This document shows positions 26,367-39,219 of a stretch of DNA of 64,000 nucleotides, one piece after another. Position numbers and translations under genes: made by a program. The number at the start of each line of letters is the position of its first letter. Position 1 is the first letter of the stretch. This DNA is from Candidatus Baltobacteraceae bacterium (GTDB taxonomy: Bacteria > Vulcanimicrobiota > Vulcanimicrobiia > Vulcanimicrobiales > Vulcanimicrobiaceae): contig DATBTN010000058.1 in the NCBI GenBank assembly GCA_036559195.1, positions 1 to 64,000 on the forward strand, in the 5' to 3' direction. Below the pieces are notes generated by a model. It was not told the origin of the DNA. It did no database searches and saw only the letters and a program-made list of their open reading frames with translations.

Positions 26367-27980
26367 TCAAAACACCGGGGCGGCCACCGGTTTAGGGAAG
26401 CACCCATCCGGCGCACCGATCGGCGGGGCCGTCGTGGCCGGTGGAGTGGCCGTCACGCCCACCTCGACCGGGTAGCTCGAACCGCCGTCGGTCATGGTCA
26501 GAACGGTGCTTGCCCGATGCTCGCCCGGACCTAGCGGTGGCAGAGCGGCGATCAAATAGCGATTGGGAACCCGCGTGCACCCGACTTCGTGCAGCGTTCC
26601 ATCGACCAGAAAGCTGCTGCGCAGCACGCCTCCTTGCGGCGTTTCGTAGAGATAGAGCGAGACGGGCGCGGCAGTTGGGTTGTCCAACGTCAGGTCGATC
26701 CGGTGCAGCACGCCGTAATCGCCGTAGTCGTGCCCGGGCGCGTTCGGATCGGCGCTCGGCGGCGTCGTCGCGCCGTACCGCGCGAACACATCCTGGCCGC
26801 CGGCCCGATAGGTGAGCTGGTCGACCCCGTACCCGGCGAGCGCGAAGACGCCGGTGCGGTGATGGCCGTCGCCGGGAAGCTGCGGCTGGTCGAGGTACGG
26901 CGCAATCTGCGAGACCGGGGGAGTGAAGCCGGCCGGCAGCGGCGGTACCGCGAGCACCGTAACGGTCACCGCGCCGCCGCTCATCACGCGCAGATCGACG
27001 TTTCCGGCTACGCCGTCGAGACGCTGCATCTTCAAGTCGTGCACGAGATACGGTTCGGTCTGCGGAAGATCGACGATCGTGCCTTCGTTCTGAGGTTTCG
27101 TTAGAAGAAAATTCTTCGTGACCGCGTGCCCGACGCTTAGCACGTCGATGTTCGGCCCCGCCGTCGAGTCGATCACCTGCACCGATGTCGGGTCTTGAGA
27201 AACACCGGAAAGAACGAGCAGCAGATCGTGCGGATCCCCGCCATTCTCATGGTAGTAGTACAGCCGAGTCGGCGTACCCGGCGCGATGCGGCCGCGGTAG
27301 AGCACGCCGGCGGCGTCGACCTTCTCCGGATCGTCGTCGTAAAACAACACCGGCGGCGCAAAACCCGATGCGACGATATTTTCCACCGAAACGTTGGTCG
27401 TGCCGCTCGCGTCGTAGTACGCATCGCCGCCGGGAATTTGGACGGGCACCGCGATCGCCGCGACCGAGCCCGGCGGCAGGCTCGGCGGGAGCGCGTACCC
27501 CGCAAATTGCGCCGTCAGACCCGGCTGCACGAGCGTTGCGCGCCCGAGCGCCTGCGCGATTTGCGTTTGCAGCCATGCCGGATCGAGCGGATCGCCCGTC
27601 ACCTTGAGCGTGACCGACGAGGCGATCGTTCCCGCGTCGTACGCGTTGCGCACCGGAAGATCGATCGCCGCACCGGCAGCGTCGCTGACGTGCAGTGTCG
27701 CGCGACCGGTCTGTTGCGTGCCTTGCAGCGTAATCGTGTGGTTCGTCTGATCCACGTTTGCCGTTGCCACGGCCGCATCGAGCGTCGCGCTTAGCGCACC
27801 CGTCGCATTCGAAATCGCGACGACGACCGGCGGCTGCCGCAAGCCCGCAGGGTGAAGATTCGCCAATGCCGGTTGTGCGATCAACACCGACGGCGATGCG
27901 AGCGGCGAGGGAGCCGGCGACGGCGACGCTTGCGCCGGCGTCGCTTGTGCGAGTGAAAGGACGAATGCGAGAGAGAACAT
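26367..27980 (-). CDS. Secreted protein of unknown function
   Basis: About 537 residues from ATG 27980. The signal peptide is MFSLAFVLSLAQATPAQA, followed by a Ser/Pro/Ala-rich linker and then beta-rich sequence with many Gly, Asp, Thr and Pro residues and no cysteine pairs of note. It contains stretches such as RLYYYHENGGDPHDLLLVLSG and SLYLYETPQGGVLRSSF that suggest immunoglobulin- or jelly-roll-like domains. I do not recognise a family. It is divergent from the MaoC gene, 41 bases apart, so they may share a control region. Confidence 0.75.
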   Translation of the reverse strand: MFSLAFVLSLAQATPAQASPSPAPSPLASPSVLIAQPALANLHPAGLRQPPVVVAISNATGALSATLDAAVATANVDQTNHTITLQGTQQTGRATLHVSDAAGAAIDLPVRNAYDAGTIASSVTLKVTGDPLDPAWLQTQIAQALGRATLVQPGLTAQFAGYALPPSLPPGSVAAIAVPVQIPGGDAYYDASGTTNVSVENIVASGFAPPVLFYDDDPEKVDAAGVLYRGRIAPGTPTRLYYYHENGGDPHDLLLVLSGVSQDPTSVQVIDSTAGPNIDVLSVGHAVTKNFLLTKPQNEGTIVDLPQTEPYLVHDLKMQRLDGVAGNVDLRVMSGGAVTVTVLAVPPLPAGFTPPVSQIAPYLDQPQLPGDGHHRTGVFALAGYGVDQLTYRAGGQDVFARYGATTPPSADPNAPGHDYGDYGVLHRIDLTLDNPTAAPVSLYLYETPQGGVLRSSFLVDGTLHEVGCTRVPNRYLIAALPPLGPGEHRASTVLTMTDGGSSYPVEVGVTATPPATTAPPIGAPDGCFPKPVAAPVF

Positions 27981-28021
27981 CGTGGGCAGGTTCGTTTCGG
28001 CGGTCGAGAAAACCGCCGGGG

Positions 28022-28471
28022 ATGGCACGCTACTTCGAAGACTTTGCGATCGGCGATTCGTTCGATACGGCGAGCGCGACGATCGGCGCGGACGATCTGC
28101 TTGCATTCGCTCGCACGTTCGATCCGCAGCCGTTTCATCTCGATGCGGCGGCCGCGGCGAACGGACCGTTCGGCGAACTGGTGACGAGCGGTTGGCACAC
28201 GGCTGCGGTAACGATGCGCTTGCTCGTTGAAAGCCGCGTGCTCGATGCGACCGGAATCGTCGGCCTCGGTATCGACGAACTTCGCTGGCTCGCGCCGGTG
28301 CGCCCCGGCGATACGCTGCGCGCGCGCATGGAAGTCGCGTCAAAAACGCCCTCGAGCAGCGGAAAGCGGCGCGGTGTGATGCGCGTACGCATTACCGTCC
28401 GCAATCAGCGCGACGAGCCGGTTCTAAGCGAGATCGCGATTCTCACGGTCGCCGGGCGACCGATCGCGTAG
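28022..28471 (+). CDS. MaoC-like hot-dog dehydratase
   Basis: A 149-residue single hot-dog-fold protein of the MaoC/R-hydratase class, which hydrates enoyl-CoA or related thioesters. The N-terminal ARYFEDFAIGDSF and the catalytic segment FARTFDPQPFHLD (Asp/His pair) with GELVTSGWHTAAVTMRL are characteristic. It is followed 34 bases later by the mtn genes but is not overlapped, so its link to methionine salvage is unclear. It may belong to fatty- or branched-acid metabolism. Confidence 0.88.
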   Translation: MARYFEDFAIGDSFDTASATIGADDLLAFARTFDPQPFHLDAAAAANGPFGELVTSGWHTAAVTMRLLVESRVLDATGIVGLGIDELRWLAPVRPGDTLRARMEVASKTPSSSGKRRGVMRVRITVRNQRDEPVLSEIAILTVAGRPIA

Positions 28472-28505
28472 GACTCCACGCGACTCGCTGTGGTATCGTA
28501 GCCTC

Positions 28506-29129
28506 ATGACCGAATCGCCCGACGGCATCGCCGTCGAGATCCTCGCACAGATTGCCGGCGCCGGCCGGTTTGCCGCAACCCGCGGATGGGTGCCGGCAAC
28601 CGGCGGCAATTTCTCGTGCCGGATCGACGAACGTTCGATTGCGATCACGCGCTCGGGTGCCCCGAAAGACGCGCTGACCGCGGCCGACATCGTACGCGTC
28701 CCGCTCGACGGGCCGCTGCCGCCGGGGATCTCCGCGGAGTCGCCGCTGCACCTCGCGCGTTACCGTTCGCGGGCCGCGATCGGGGCGGTGCTGCACGTCC
28801 ATTCGGTCGCGAGCACGGTGCTCTCGCGGCTGCACGCCGATGAAGGCGAGGTCTCGTTGTACGGCTACGAAATGCACAAAGCGCTCGAAGGCTTCGCGAC
28901 GCACGAAAGTTCGGTCCGCATCCCGATCTTCGGCAACCGCCAGGATACGGCGGCGCTCGCCGAAGCGATCGAGCGGCGGCTCGGGAATCGCAACGAGACG
29001 CCCGGGTATCTGCTCGCCGGGCATGGGCTGTACGTCTGGGGCGCGAGCATGACCGATGCGAGGCGTCATCTCGAGGGGCTCGAATTTTTGCTGGAATGCC
29101 ACTTGGAAGAACGGAGATTGACACGATGA
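28506..29129 (+). CDS. mtnB: Methylthioribulose-1-phosphate dehydratase
   Basis: Class II aldolase-like zinc enzyme of the methionine salvage pathway; dehydrates 5-methylthioribulose-1-phosphate. The 207-residue protein shows WVPATGGNFSCRI, TRSGAPKDALTAADIV, a metal site in VLHVHSVAST (two His) and AGHGLYVWGAS. The family call is strengthened by mtnD and mtnC directly downstream, each overlapping the previous gene by four bases. Confidence 0.93.
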   Translation: MTESPDGIAVEILAQIAGAGRFAATRGWVPATGGNFSCRIDERSIAITRSGAPKDALTAADIVRVPLDGPLPPGISAESPLHLARYRSRAAIGAVLHVHSVASTVLSRLHADEGEVSLYGYEMHKALEGFATHESSVRIPIFGNRQDTAALAEAIERRLGNRNETPGYLLAGHGLYVWGASMTDARRHLEGLEFLLECHLEERRLTR

Positions 29130-29689
29130 CGTTGACGGCGACTACGACGCGACTTCGCGTTTACGACGAATCGGACGCATCGAAAACGCTGCTCGAGACG
29201 ACCGACGGCGACGAGATAGCGCGCAGCTTGCAGGCGATCGGCGTGCGCTTCGAACGCTGGGCCGCCGACGCGGAGCTTCCGCCGGGGGCGAGCCACGACG
29301 CCGTCATAGCGGCGTATCAACGTTCGGTCGATCGCCTAAAGGCCGAGTGCGGCTATCGGGCCGTCGACGTCATCCGCCTCGAACGCGGCACGCCCGATAC
29401 CGAACCCATGCGGATGAAATTCCTCAAAGAACACCAGCATTCGGAGGACGAGGTTCGCTTCTTCGTTGAGGGCAGAGGCGCGTTCTATCTGCGAGCCGGC
29501 GGCAACGTCTTTCAAACGATCTGCGTGCGCGGCGATCTCATCAGCGTTCCCGCCGGCACCAAGCACTGGTTCGATATGGGAGCGGATCCGCAGTTCACGG
29601 CCATCCGGCTCTTCACCAACGCCGACGGCTGGGTCGCGCAGTTTACCGGCGACCCGATCGCGGAGCGTTTTCCCCGCCTCGACGCGTGA
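29126..29689 (+). CDS. mtnD: Acireductone dioxygenase
   Basis: Cupin dioxygenase of methionine salvage; with Fe it makes 2-keto-4-methylthiobutyrate plus formate. It has 187 residues, with metal ligands in KEHQHSEDEVRFF (H-x-H and Glu) and GTKHWFDMG (His). The start at ATG 29126 overlaps the mtnB stop (ATGA); the longer open frame upstream lies inside mtnB and is not used. Confidence 0.95.
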   Translation: MTLTATTTRLRVYDESDASKTLLETTDGDEIARSLQAIGVRFERWAADAELPPGASHDAVIAAYQRSVDRLKAECGYRAVDVIRLERGTPDTEPMRMKFLKEHQHSEDEVRFFVEGRGAFYLRAGGNVFQTICVRGDLISVPAGTKHWFDMGADPQFTAIRLFTNADGWVAQFTGDPIAERFPRLDA

Positions 29690-30396
29690 CCGAGGTCTTT
29701 CGCGCGCGCGCAGTTCTTACCGATATCGAGGGCACGACCGGGTCGATCGCGTTCGTGAAGGACGTGCTCTTTCCGTATGCCGATTCGCATCTCGACGATT
29801 ACGTCGCGCGCAACGCCGGCGACCGGGCCGTTGCGGAGGTGCTGCGCGACGCCGCGCTCGAGGCCCGCATCGATCCGAACGAGCGCGACGCCGTACTCGC
29901 ACAACTGCACGAATGGATCGCGCGAGACGCAAAAATCTCACCGCTCAAAACGCTGGAAGGTTTTATCTGGGCCGACGGCTATCGCGGCGGCGAGTTGCGC
30001 GGTCATATCTACGACGACGCCGCCCAAGCCTTGCGCGCGTGGCACGCGCGGGGATTAGCGCTCTACGCGTACTCCTCGGGATCCATCGCGGCGCAAGAGT
30101 TGATCTTCGCGTACAGCGTGGCCGGCGATCTGCGAGCGCTCTTTAGCGGGTTCTTCGATACGACCAGCGGCAGCAAACGCGAGCCTGCGTCCTACGCCGG
30201 CATCGCTCGCGCGATCGATCTCGCGCCGGCAGAGGTCCTCTTTCTCTCGGACAGCGCCGCCGAACTCGACGCCGCGCAAGGCGCAGGCATGCAGGCCGTT
30301 CAACTCGCCCGCCCCGAGGACGGAACGCACCCAAGCCCAACACATCGCTCGGTTACGTCCTTCGCGCAACTCCTACTCGCCGATCCGGCGCATTAA
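29686..30396 (+). CDS. mtnC: Enolase-phosphatase E1
   Basis: HAD-family enzyme that enolises and then dephosphorylates 2,3-diketo-5-methylthiopentyl-1-phosphate, supplying acireductone to MtnD. It has 236 residues with the HAD motif variant LTDIEGTTGSIAFVKDVLFPYA at the N-terminus, YSSGS (motif II) and LFLSDSAAELDAA (motif III). The GTG start overlaps the mtnD stop. The steps before MtnB (mtnA, mtnK or mtnP) are not in the window. Confidence 0.95.
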   Translation: MTEVFRARAVLTDIEGTTGSIAFVKDVLFPYADSHLDDYVARNAGDRAVAEVLRDAALEARIDPNERDAVLAQLHEWIARDAKISPLKTLEGFIWADGYRGGELRGHIYDDAAQALRAWHARGLALYAYSSGSIAAQELIFAYSVAGDLRALFSGFFDTTSGSKREPASYAGIARAIDLAPAEVLFLSDSAAELDAAQGAGMQAVQLARPEDGTHPSPTHRSVTSFAQLLLADPAH

Positions 30397-30448
30397 CAAG
30401 GCACGCGCTTTTATTACGGCGAGCCGATCGAAGCACAAGTTCGCCGCC

Positions 30449-30725
30449 CTTCGACAAGCTCAGGATGACAAGAGCGCATCCTTGTCATGCTGAGCCTGTC
30501 GAAGCATGAGCCTGTCGTCCTTCGACAAGCTCAGGATGACATGGGGGCGCATCCTTGTCATGCTGAGCCTGTCGAAGCATGAGCTTGTCGAAGCATGAGC
30601 CTGTCGTCCTTCGACAAGCTCAGGATGACATGGGGGCGCCGCATCCTTTTTTTGTCATGCTGACAAGGGGGCGCCGCATCCGTTTTTGTCATGCTGAGCG
30701 GGGGGCGCACCCTCTTTTGTCAGGG
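30449..30725. repeat. REP-type inverted repeat cluster between mtnC and clpC
   Basis: The 329 bases between the convergent mtnC and clpC hold no gene. Three hairpin units are visible, each pairing CTTCGACAAGCTCAGGATGA with TCATGCTGAGCCTGTCGAAG: 30449-30470 with 30483-30504, 30520-30541 with 30556-30577, and 30609-30630 with a decayed partner from 30653. Short repeats of GCATGAGCCTGTCG and GGGGGCGCCGCATCC lie between them. The units probably end both transcripts. Confidence 0.85.
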
Positions 30726-33227
<2,502 letters not shown>

Positions 33228-33266
33228 GGTCTACTTTAACTCCTCTTGTCCGGTCCACACCTTTAC

Positions 33267-33287
33267 GGGATAGTACTACCTATACCC
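33267..33287. promoter_or_regulatory. Dyad upstream of clpC
   Basis: GGGATAG-TACTAC-CTATACCC, an interrupted inverted repeat containing the perfect palindrome TAGTACTA, 40 bases upstream of the clpC start. It resembles neither CIRCE nor a CtsR box. It may be an operator of clpC. Confidence 0.3.
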
Positions 33288-33369
33288 GTTTGGAGTTGCT
33301 TCGGCAGTGTAGATTCCGTATAACAACAACGTTCGCGCGACGGTTTCCAAGACACGATCCTCCGAAAAT

Positions 33370-33825
33370 TTATAGGGAAAATCGAAGACCGAGGAAGCCG
33401 GCGGTCGCGCCGCCGTCGGATGTCGCGCGGTAGAGTCTCACCTCTATAGCGGTGTGTTTTGCGATCGATTTGCCCGCGAATACCGTGAGAATGGGTCCTT
33501 CGGTCCGGTCACCCGAGAGATCCCCGACGCCGGCACCCGCTCCAATATATGCCCCGCCGTAGCCGCCGCCGGTAAATCCGCGAATCTCGGCGGTCGCCGC
33601 GTAGCCGCCTTGCTTGGTAAGCGGTACGAGCAACGACCCTTGCAGTTCCAGCGGGAAGGCCGGGATCGAGGCGCCCGAACTCACGATGACGGCGCCGCCG
33701 GCGGTCGATGGACTGTTCTGCACGAAGCCGCCGCCGGCGACCGAGACCGTAGCGCGGGCCGGGGCGCAGAACAACATCCCGGCGAACAAAACGCCGGGGA
33801 CGCCCAAACACCAGTTGGCTCGCAT
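33370..33825 (-). CDS. Small secreted Gly-rich protein, possibly a beta-barrel
   Basis: A 151-residue exported protein: ATG 33825 starts a signal peptide (MRANWCLGVPGVLFAGMLFCAPARA). The mature region alternates short strands with Gly-rich turns (GGGFVQNSPSTAGGAVIVSS, GGGYGGAYIGAGAGVGD) and ends in LGLRFSL, a C-terminal phenylalanine-type ending seen in outer-membrane barrels. At this size it could be an eight-strand barrel. No family is recognised. It lies upstream of clpC on the same strand. Confidence 0.65.
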   Translation of the reverse strand: MRANWCLGVPGVLFAGMLFCAPARATVSVAGGGFVQNSPSTAGGAVIVSSGASIPAFPLELQGSLLVPLTKQGGYAATAEIRGFTGGGYGGAYIGAGAGVGDLSGDRTEGPILTVFAGKSIAKHTAIEVRLYRATSDGGATAGFLGLRFSL

Positions 33826-33897
33826 GGCGCATGCTTTAGCCAAAACGAGTGGAACTCTTGCGGGCAGTTACCGATTTGGAGAAGCAGGAGGTTCCCC

Positions 33898-34205
33898 GTG
33901 CCAACCGTCGATCAGGTGCGCGATGCGCTCAAAGATGTTAAGGATCCCGAACTCGATATGGGCGTTCTCGACCTCGGACTCATCTACGACGTCAGCGTCG
34001 AGGGCGAGGCGAGCGAGCACGTTACCGTCGTGATGACCCTCACGTCGCCGATGTGTCCGGTCGGCCCGATGTTCAAGAAGTCCGTCGAAGATAAAGTGAA
34101 GTCGGTCGACGGCGTGAAGACCGCAACGGTCGATATCACGTTCTCGCCGCCGTGGGATCCCAAAGAGATGGCTAGCGACGATGTAAAGATGGCGCTCGGC
34201 ATCTG

Positions 34206-34209
<4 letters not shown>
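33898..34209 (+). CDS. MIP18/SufT-family (DUF59) iron-sulfur assembly factor
   Basis: A 103-residue DUF59 protein: [27 protein letters not shown], then [21 protein letters not shown] with the conserved Cys, and [14 protein letters not shown]. Relatives help mature Fe-S clusters or carry metal. The start is GTG 33898, preceded by GCAGGAGG at ideal spacing; the much longer open frame upstream is antisense to the secreted-protein gene and is not credible. It overlaps pccB by four bases, an unusual pairing. Confidence 0.88.
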
Positions 34210-35759
<1,550 letters not shown>

Positions 35760-35784
35760 GCACTCGCATCCCGGAGCGTAAGCT

Positions 35785-36432
35785 ATGCCGAGCCGCAAGG
35801 CCTTTCTGCTCACAACCGCGCTGACCGCAGCCCTGCCCGGCGCCGCGGCGGCGGCAGCCGGCGGCCATCCGTTCGACCGAGCGCGTTTCGAAGCGCGCCT
35901 CGCGCGCGATGCGAAGCATCGCCAGTGTTTCGGCGTCACGAAACTCGAGGGCGGGACGGCGCTCGCCAACATGTACAACTCGATCTACGCCTACGAGGTC
36001 ACGCTCAACGAGGGATCGGGTGCGCTGCATGCCGCGGCGGTGCTCTATCACGGCACGTCGATCGTCATGGCCTTCGATCACGCAACGTGGAACGGGCTGA
36101 TCTGGCCATCAAAACTCCTCACGCAGAGCGATCTCGGTAAGGATGCTTGGCGCGCAAAACATCGCGACAATCCGTTTTACGGCAGCGCCGCGCGCGACGA
36201 GTCGTCGGTTCAAGCGCTCTCGAAGCGCCACGGCGCGTCGTTCTTCGTCTGCAACAATGCGGTGACCGGGATGGCCTCCGAGATTGCGGGCGCGTTGAAG
36301 CTGCAAGACGATGCCGTCTACGCGCGCCTGCTCGGCGGCATCGTCCCCGAAGCGATGGTGGTCCCGGCCGGCGTCATGGCGATCAACGCCTGCCAAGAGG
36401 CGAAGTTCACCTACATTCAAGCAACGCTCTAG
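35785..36432 (+). CDS. Exported DsrE-like protein
   Basis: A 215-residue protein with a Tat-like signal (SRKAFLLTTALTAALPG, with RK rather than RR) and a DsrE/DsrF-type fold: HAAAVLYHGTSIVMAFD, SSVQALSKRHGASFFVCNN and PAGVMAINACQEAKFTYIQA. Related proteins handle sulfur or thiol transfer, but a clear catalytic Cys pair is not present, only isolated cysteines in VCNN and NACQ. It sits between pccB and fabI with short gaps and may be co-transcribed. Confidence 0.7.
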   Translation: MPSRKAFLLTTALTAALPGAAAAAAGGHPFDRARFEARLARDAKHRQCFGVTKLEGGTALANMYNSIYAYEVTLNEGSGALHAAAVLYHGTSIVMAFDHATWNGLIWPSKLLTQSDLGKDAWRAKHRDNPFYGSAARDESSVQALSKRHGASFFVCNNAVTGMASEIAGALKLQDDAVYARLLGGIVPEAMVVPAGVMAINACQEAKFTYIQATL

Positions 36433-36466
36433 AGGACGCGGCAGGCCGCGCTGGTATCTAGCAGGC

Positions 36467-37246
36467 GTGAAACTCTTAGAAGGTAAGCGAGCCCTCATCA
36501 CGGGAGTCGCCAATCGCTGGTCCATCGCCACCGGGATCGCCCGGCAGCTGCACGAACACGGCGCGTCGCTCGCCTTTACCTATCAGGGGGAGCGCGTTAA
36601 AGACGAGGTTGCAAAGCTCGCGGCCGAACTCGGCGGCGGCCCGGTCCTCGAATGCGACGTCACGTCGGACGAAGCGCTCCGGACGCTCGCGCGCGACCTG
36701 CAGGCGTTTGGAAAACTCGACGCCTTGGTTCATTCGATCGCCTTCGTAAATAAGGAAGACCTCAGCGGTCGCGTGTACGACACCTCGCGCGAGGGATTCA
36801 AACTCGCGCTCGACATCTCGTCGTACTCGCTGATCGCACTCGTGCAGGCATTGCGCGAAGGGTTGAACGACGGCGCCTCGATCATGGCGCTTACCTATCT
36901 GGGTGCGACGGCGATCGTTCCGAACTATAACGTGGCCGGCATCGCCAAGGCGGCGCTCGAATCGATCGTGCGCTACCTCGCGTTCGATCTAGGCGATCGC
37001 GGCATTCGCGTCAACGCGATCTCCGCCGGACCGATCAAGACCGCGAGTTCGCGCCAGGTTGCCGGACTCTCCAAAATGCTCGACGTCGTCGGCGCAACCG
37101 CGCCGCTGCGACGCAACGTTACCGCCGACGACGTTGGCAAAACCGCCGTCTATCTCGCATCGGATCTCTCTTCTTCGATCACCGCCGACGTGCACTTCGT
37201 CGATGCCGGATTCCATGCCATGGGCATGTTCCCGCCGTCGGCATGA
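36467..37246 (+). CDS. fabI: Enoyl-[acyl-carrier-protein] reductase
   Basis: NADH-dependent reductase of the last step of the fatty-acid elongation cycle. The 259-residue SDR protein has the atypical FabI nucleotide motif GVANRWSIATGIA near residue 14 and the Tyr-x6-Lys catalytic pair in NYNVAGIAKAALE. It also has the FabI block LTYLGATAIVP and NAISAGPIKTASSR. The GTG 36467 start gives the standard N-terminus. It overlaps the epsilon-like gene by four bases, placing fatty-acid synthesis inside the carboxylase cluster. Confidence 0.95.
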   Translation: MKLLEGKRALITGVANRWSIATGIARQLHEHGASLAFTYQGERVKDEVAKLAAELGGGPVLECDVTSDEALRTLARDLQAFGKLDALVHSIAFVNKEDLSGRVYDTSREGFKLALDISSYSLIALVQALREGLNDGASIMALTYLGATAIVPNYNVAGIAKAALESIVRYLAFDLGDRGIRVNAISAGPIKTASSRQVAGLSKMLDVVGATAPLRRNVTADDVGKTAVYLASDLSSSITADVHFVDAGFHAMGMFPPSA

Positions 37247-37431
37247 CCCTCGGCTTCGTAGGCGCGTCACCGACCGACGACGAGGCTGCGGCGATTCTAG
37301 CCGTGCTCCTCGCGCGTGAATCAGAACCCATGGAGACGCCGCGCACGCCGGCGTGGACGCTCGCGCATCGTTTTCCCGACCTCGATCTGGATGAGGTTCG
37401 CACGTTACGGATCACGGGCAATGTTCGATAA
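37243..37431 (+). CDS. Acyl-CoA carboxylase epsilon-like small subunit
   Basis: A 62-residue protein beginning MTLGFVGASPTDDEAAAILAVL. A short (P)T-x-x-E-x-A-A-I/L-x-A-x-L helix followed by a Pro/Trp-containing tail (TPAWTLAHRF) is the hallmark of the small epsilon subunits of actinobacterial acyl-CoA carboxylases, which stabilise the alpha-beta complex. It overlaps fabI (ATGA) and runs 11 bases into the biotin carboxylase gene in another frame. The call rests on motif shape and position. Confidence 0.6.
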   Translation: MTLGFVGASPTDDEAAAILAVLLARESEPMETPRTPAWTLAHRFPDLDLDEVRTLRITGNVR

Positions 37432-39181
37432 AATCCTGATCGCGAACCGGGGCGAGATCGCCGTGCGCATCATCCGGACCGCGCACGAGATGAACGTTGC
37501 GACCGTCGCCGTGTACTCGGAGATCGACCGCGACGCGACGCACGTTCGCATGGCCGGCGAAGCGTTTTTGCTCGGCCCCGCAGCGCCTTCGCAGAGTTAT
37601 CTCAACATCGAACGACTCCTCGACGCTGCAGACCGCTCGGGCGCGCAGGCTATCCACCCGGGCTACGGCTTTCTCGCCGAGAACGCCGCCTTCGCGCGCG
37701 CCGTGCTCGCGCACGGACTTGCGTGGATCGGCCCGCACCCCGATGCCATCGACGCGATGGGCGACAAAGTGCGCGCGCGACAGGCGATGGTCAAGGCCGG
37801 CGTTCCGGTCGTGCCCGGCGGAACCGAACCGATCGCCGATGCCGCCGGAGCCCGCGCCGCGGCGCAAACCTTCGGCCTTCCGCTCGCGCTCAAGGCCTCG
37901 GGTGGCGGCGGCGGCAAAGGCCTGAAAGTCGCGCGCACGATGGATGAAGTGGAGTCGGCCTTCACCACCGCACGGCGCGAAGCCGAAGCCTATTTCAAGA
38001 ACGATACGGTCTACGCCGAGCGCTATCTCGACAATCCCAAGCACGTGGAGCTTCAGGTGCTCGCCGACAAGCACGGTAACGTGGTCCACGTCGGCGAACG
38101 CGACTGTTCGCTCCAGCGGCGCCATCAAAAGGTCTGGGAAGAAGCGCCGGCAACGATCTCGCAACGCGTGCGCGACGGCATGCGCGAAGCCGGGATTCGC
38201 GCGGCGCGAGCGATCGACTACGACAGTGTCGGAACGATCGAATGTCTGGTCTCCGGCGACGATTTCTTCTTTCTCGAGATGAACACGCGCATTCAAGTGG
38301 AGCACACGGTCACCGAGATGATCGCCGGAATCGATCTGATTCGCGAGCAAATCAGGGTCGCCGCAGGCGAGCCGCTCGGCTACGCGCAGGACGCGATCGT
38401 TTTCCGCGGCCACGCGATCGAGGGACGGGTCAACGCGGAAGACCCCGCGCAGAATTTCCGCCCCGCGCCCGGTACGATTACCGCGTATCGCGAACCGGCG
38501 GGTCTCGGCGTGCGAGTCGATTCCGCCGCCTATGCCGGCTGCACGATCTCACCGGACTACGACTCGATGATCGCCAAGCTCGTGGTCTGGGCGCCGACGC
38601 GCCCCGAGGCCATCGCACGATTTCGCCGCGCCATCGACGAGTACGCAATCGCGGGCGTGCCGACCACGCTCCCACTCCTGCGCGCGCTCTGCGATGAGCC
38701 TGCGGTGCGCGATGCAAGCTACGGAACCGCAACGCTCGAAGCGTTCGCCGCCGAGCGATTTGCCGGTGGCGCAAACGCGTCCGCTGCGCAGGGCCTCGCG
38801 CAAACCGGGGCGGCGCCAAACGTCGCCGCGAGCGATGAGATCGTGCGCGTCGAGATCAACGACAAACTCTACCGCGTTCGCGTGCTCGATCGGCCCGTGC
38901 AGGCTTCGCGCGGGGCGGGGAAAGTCGCGCCGCGTACCGCCTCGGCCAAACGCAATGCGGCCGCGAGCGGCAACGACGTGCGATCGCCGATGCACGGCGT
39001 GGTCGTGGAGGTGCCGGTCAACGCCGGCGATGCGGTCGTCGAGGGTCAGGTCGTGGCCATCGTCGAGGCGATGAAAATGATGAACGAGATTCGCGCGCAC
39101 CGTGCGGGCACGGCAACGAAGATTCACGCTCAAAAAGGCGAGACGGTCGAAGCGGCGAGCACGCTCGTGACGATCGAGTAG
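37421..39181 (+). CDS. pccA: Biotin carboxylase/BCCP (alpha) subunit of acyl-CoA carboxylase
   Basis: A 586-residue fusion of ATP-grasp biotin carboxylase ([20 protein letters not shown] at the N-terminus, ATP-binding loop [30 protein letters not shown]) with a C-terminal biotin-carrier domain. The biotinylated lysine is K552 in EAMKMM. The start is ATG 37421; the upstream extension is out of character. It pairs with pccB and probably the epsilon-like protein. The same alpha subunit might also serve acetyl-CoA carboxylase, as in actinobacteria. Confidence 0.94.
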   Translation: MFDKILIANRGEIAVRIIRTAHEMNVATVAVYSEIDRDATHVRMAGEAFLLGPAAPSQSYLNIERLLDAADRSGAQAIHPGYGFLAENAAFARAVLAHGLAWIGPHPDAIDAMGDKVRARQAMVKAGVPVVPGGTEPIADAAGARAAAQTFGLPLALKASGGGGGKGLKVARTMDEVESAFTTARREAEAYFKNDTVYAERYLDNPKHVELQVLADKHGNVVHVGERDCSLQRRHQKVWEEAPATISQRVRDGMREAGIRAARAIDYDSVGTIECLVSGDDFFFLEMNTRIQVEHTVTEMIAGIDLIREQIRVAAGEPLGYAQDAIVFRGHAIEGRVNAEDPAQNFRPAPGTITAYREPAGLGVRVDSAAYAGCTISPDYDSMIAKLVVWAPTRPEAIARFRRAIDEYAIAGVPTTLPLLRALCDEPAVRDASYGTATLEAFAAERFAGGANASAAQGLAQTGAAPNVAASDEIVRVEINDKLYRVRVLDRPVQASRGAGKVAPRTASAKRNAAASGNDVRSPMHGVVVEVPVNAGDAVVEGQVVAIVEAMKMMNEIRAHRAGTATKIHAQKGETVEAASTLVTIE

Positions 39182-39219
39182 AGCGTTCGCGGCAGCTGAA
39201 GGCGAATACCGTTTCCGAC

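Noticed and set aside
33228-33369. CIRCE or CtsR heat-shock operator upstream of clpC
   Set aside because: Neither the TTAGCACTC-N9-GAGTGCTAA element nor the GGTCAAA direct repeat is present; only an unrelated dyad was found.
33454-33897. N-terminal extension of the SufT-like gene
   Set aside because: It lies antisense to the small secreted gene; GTG 33898 has an excellent ribosome-binding site.
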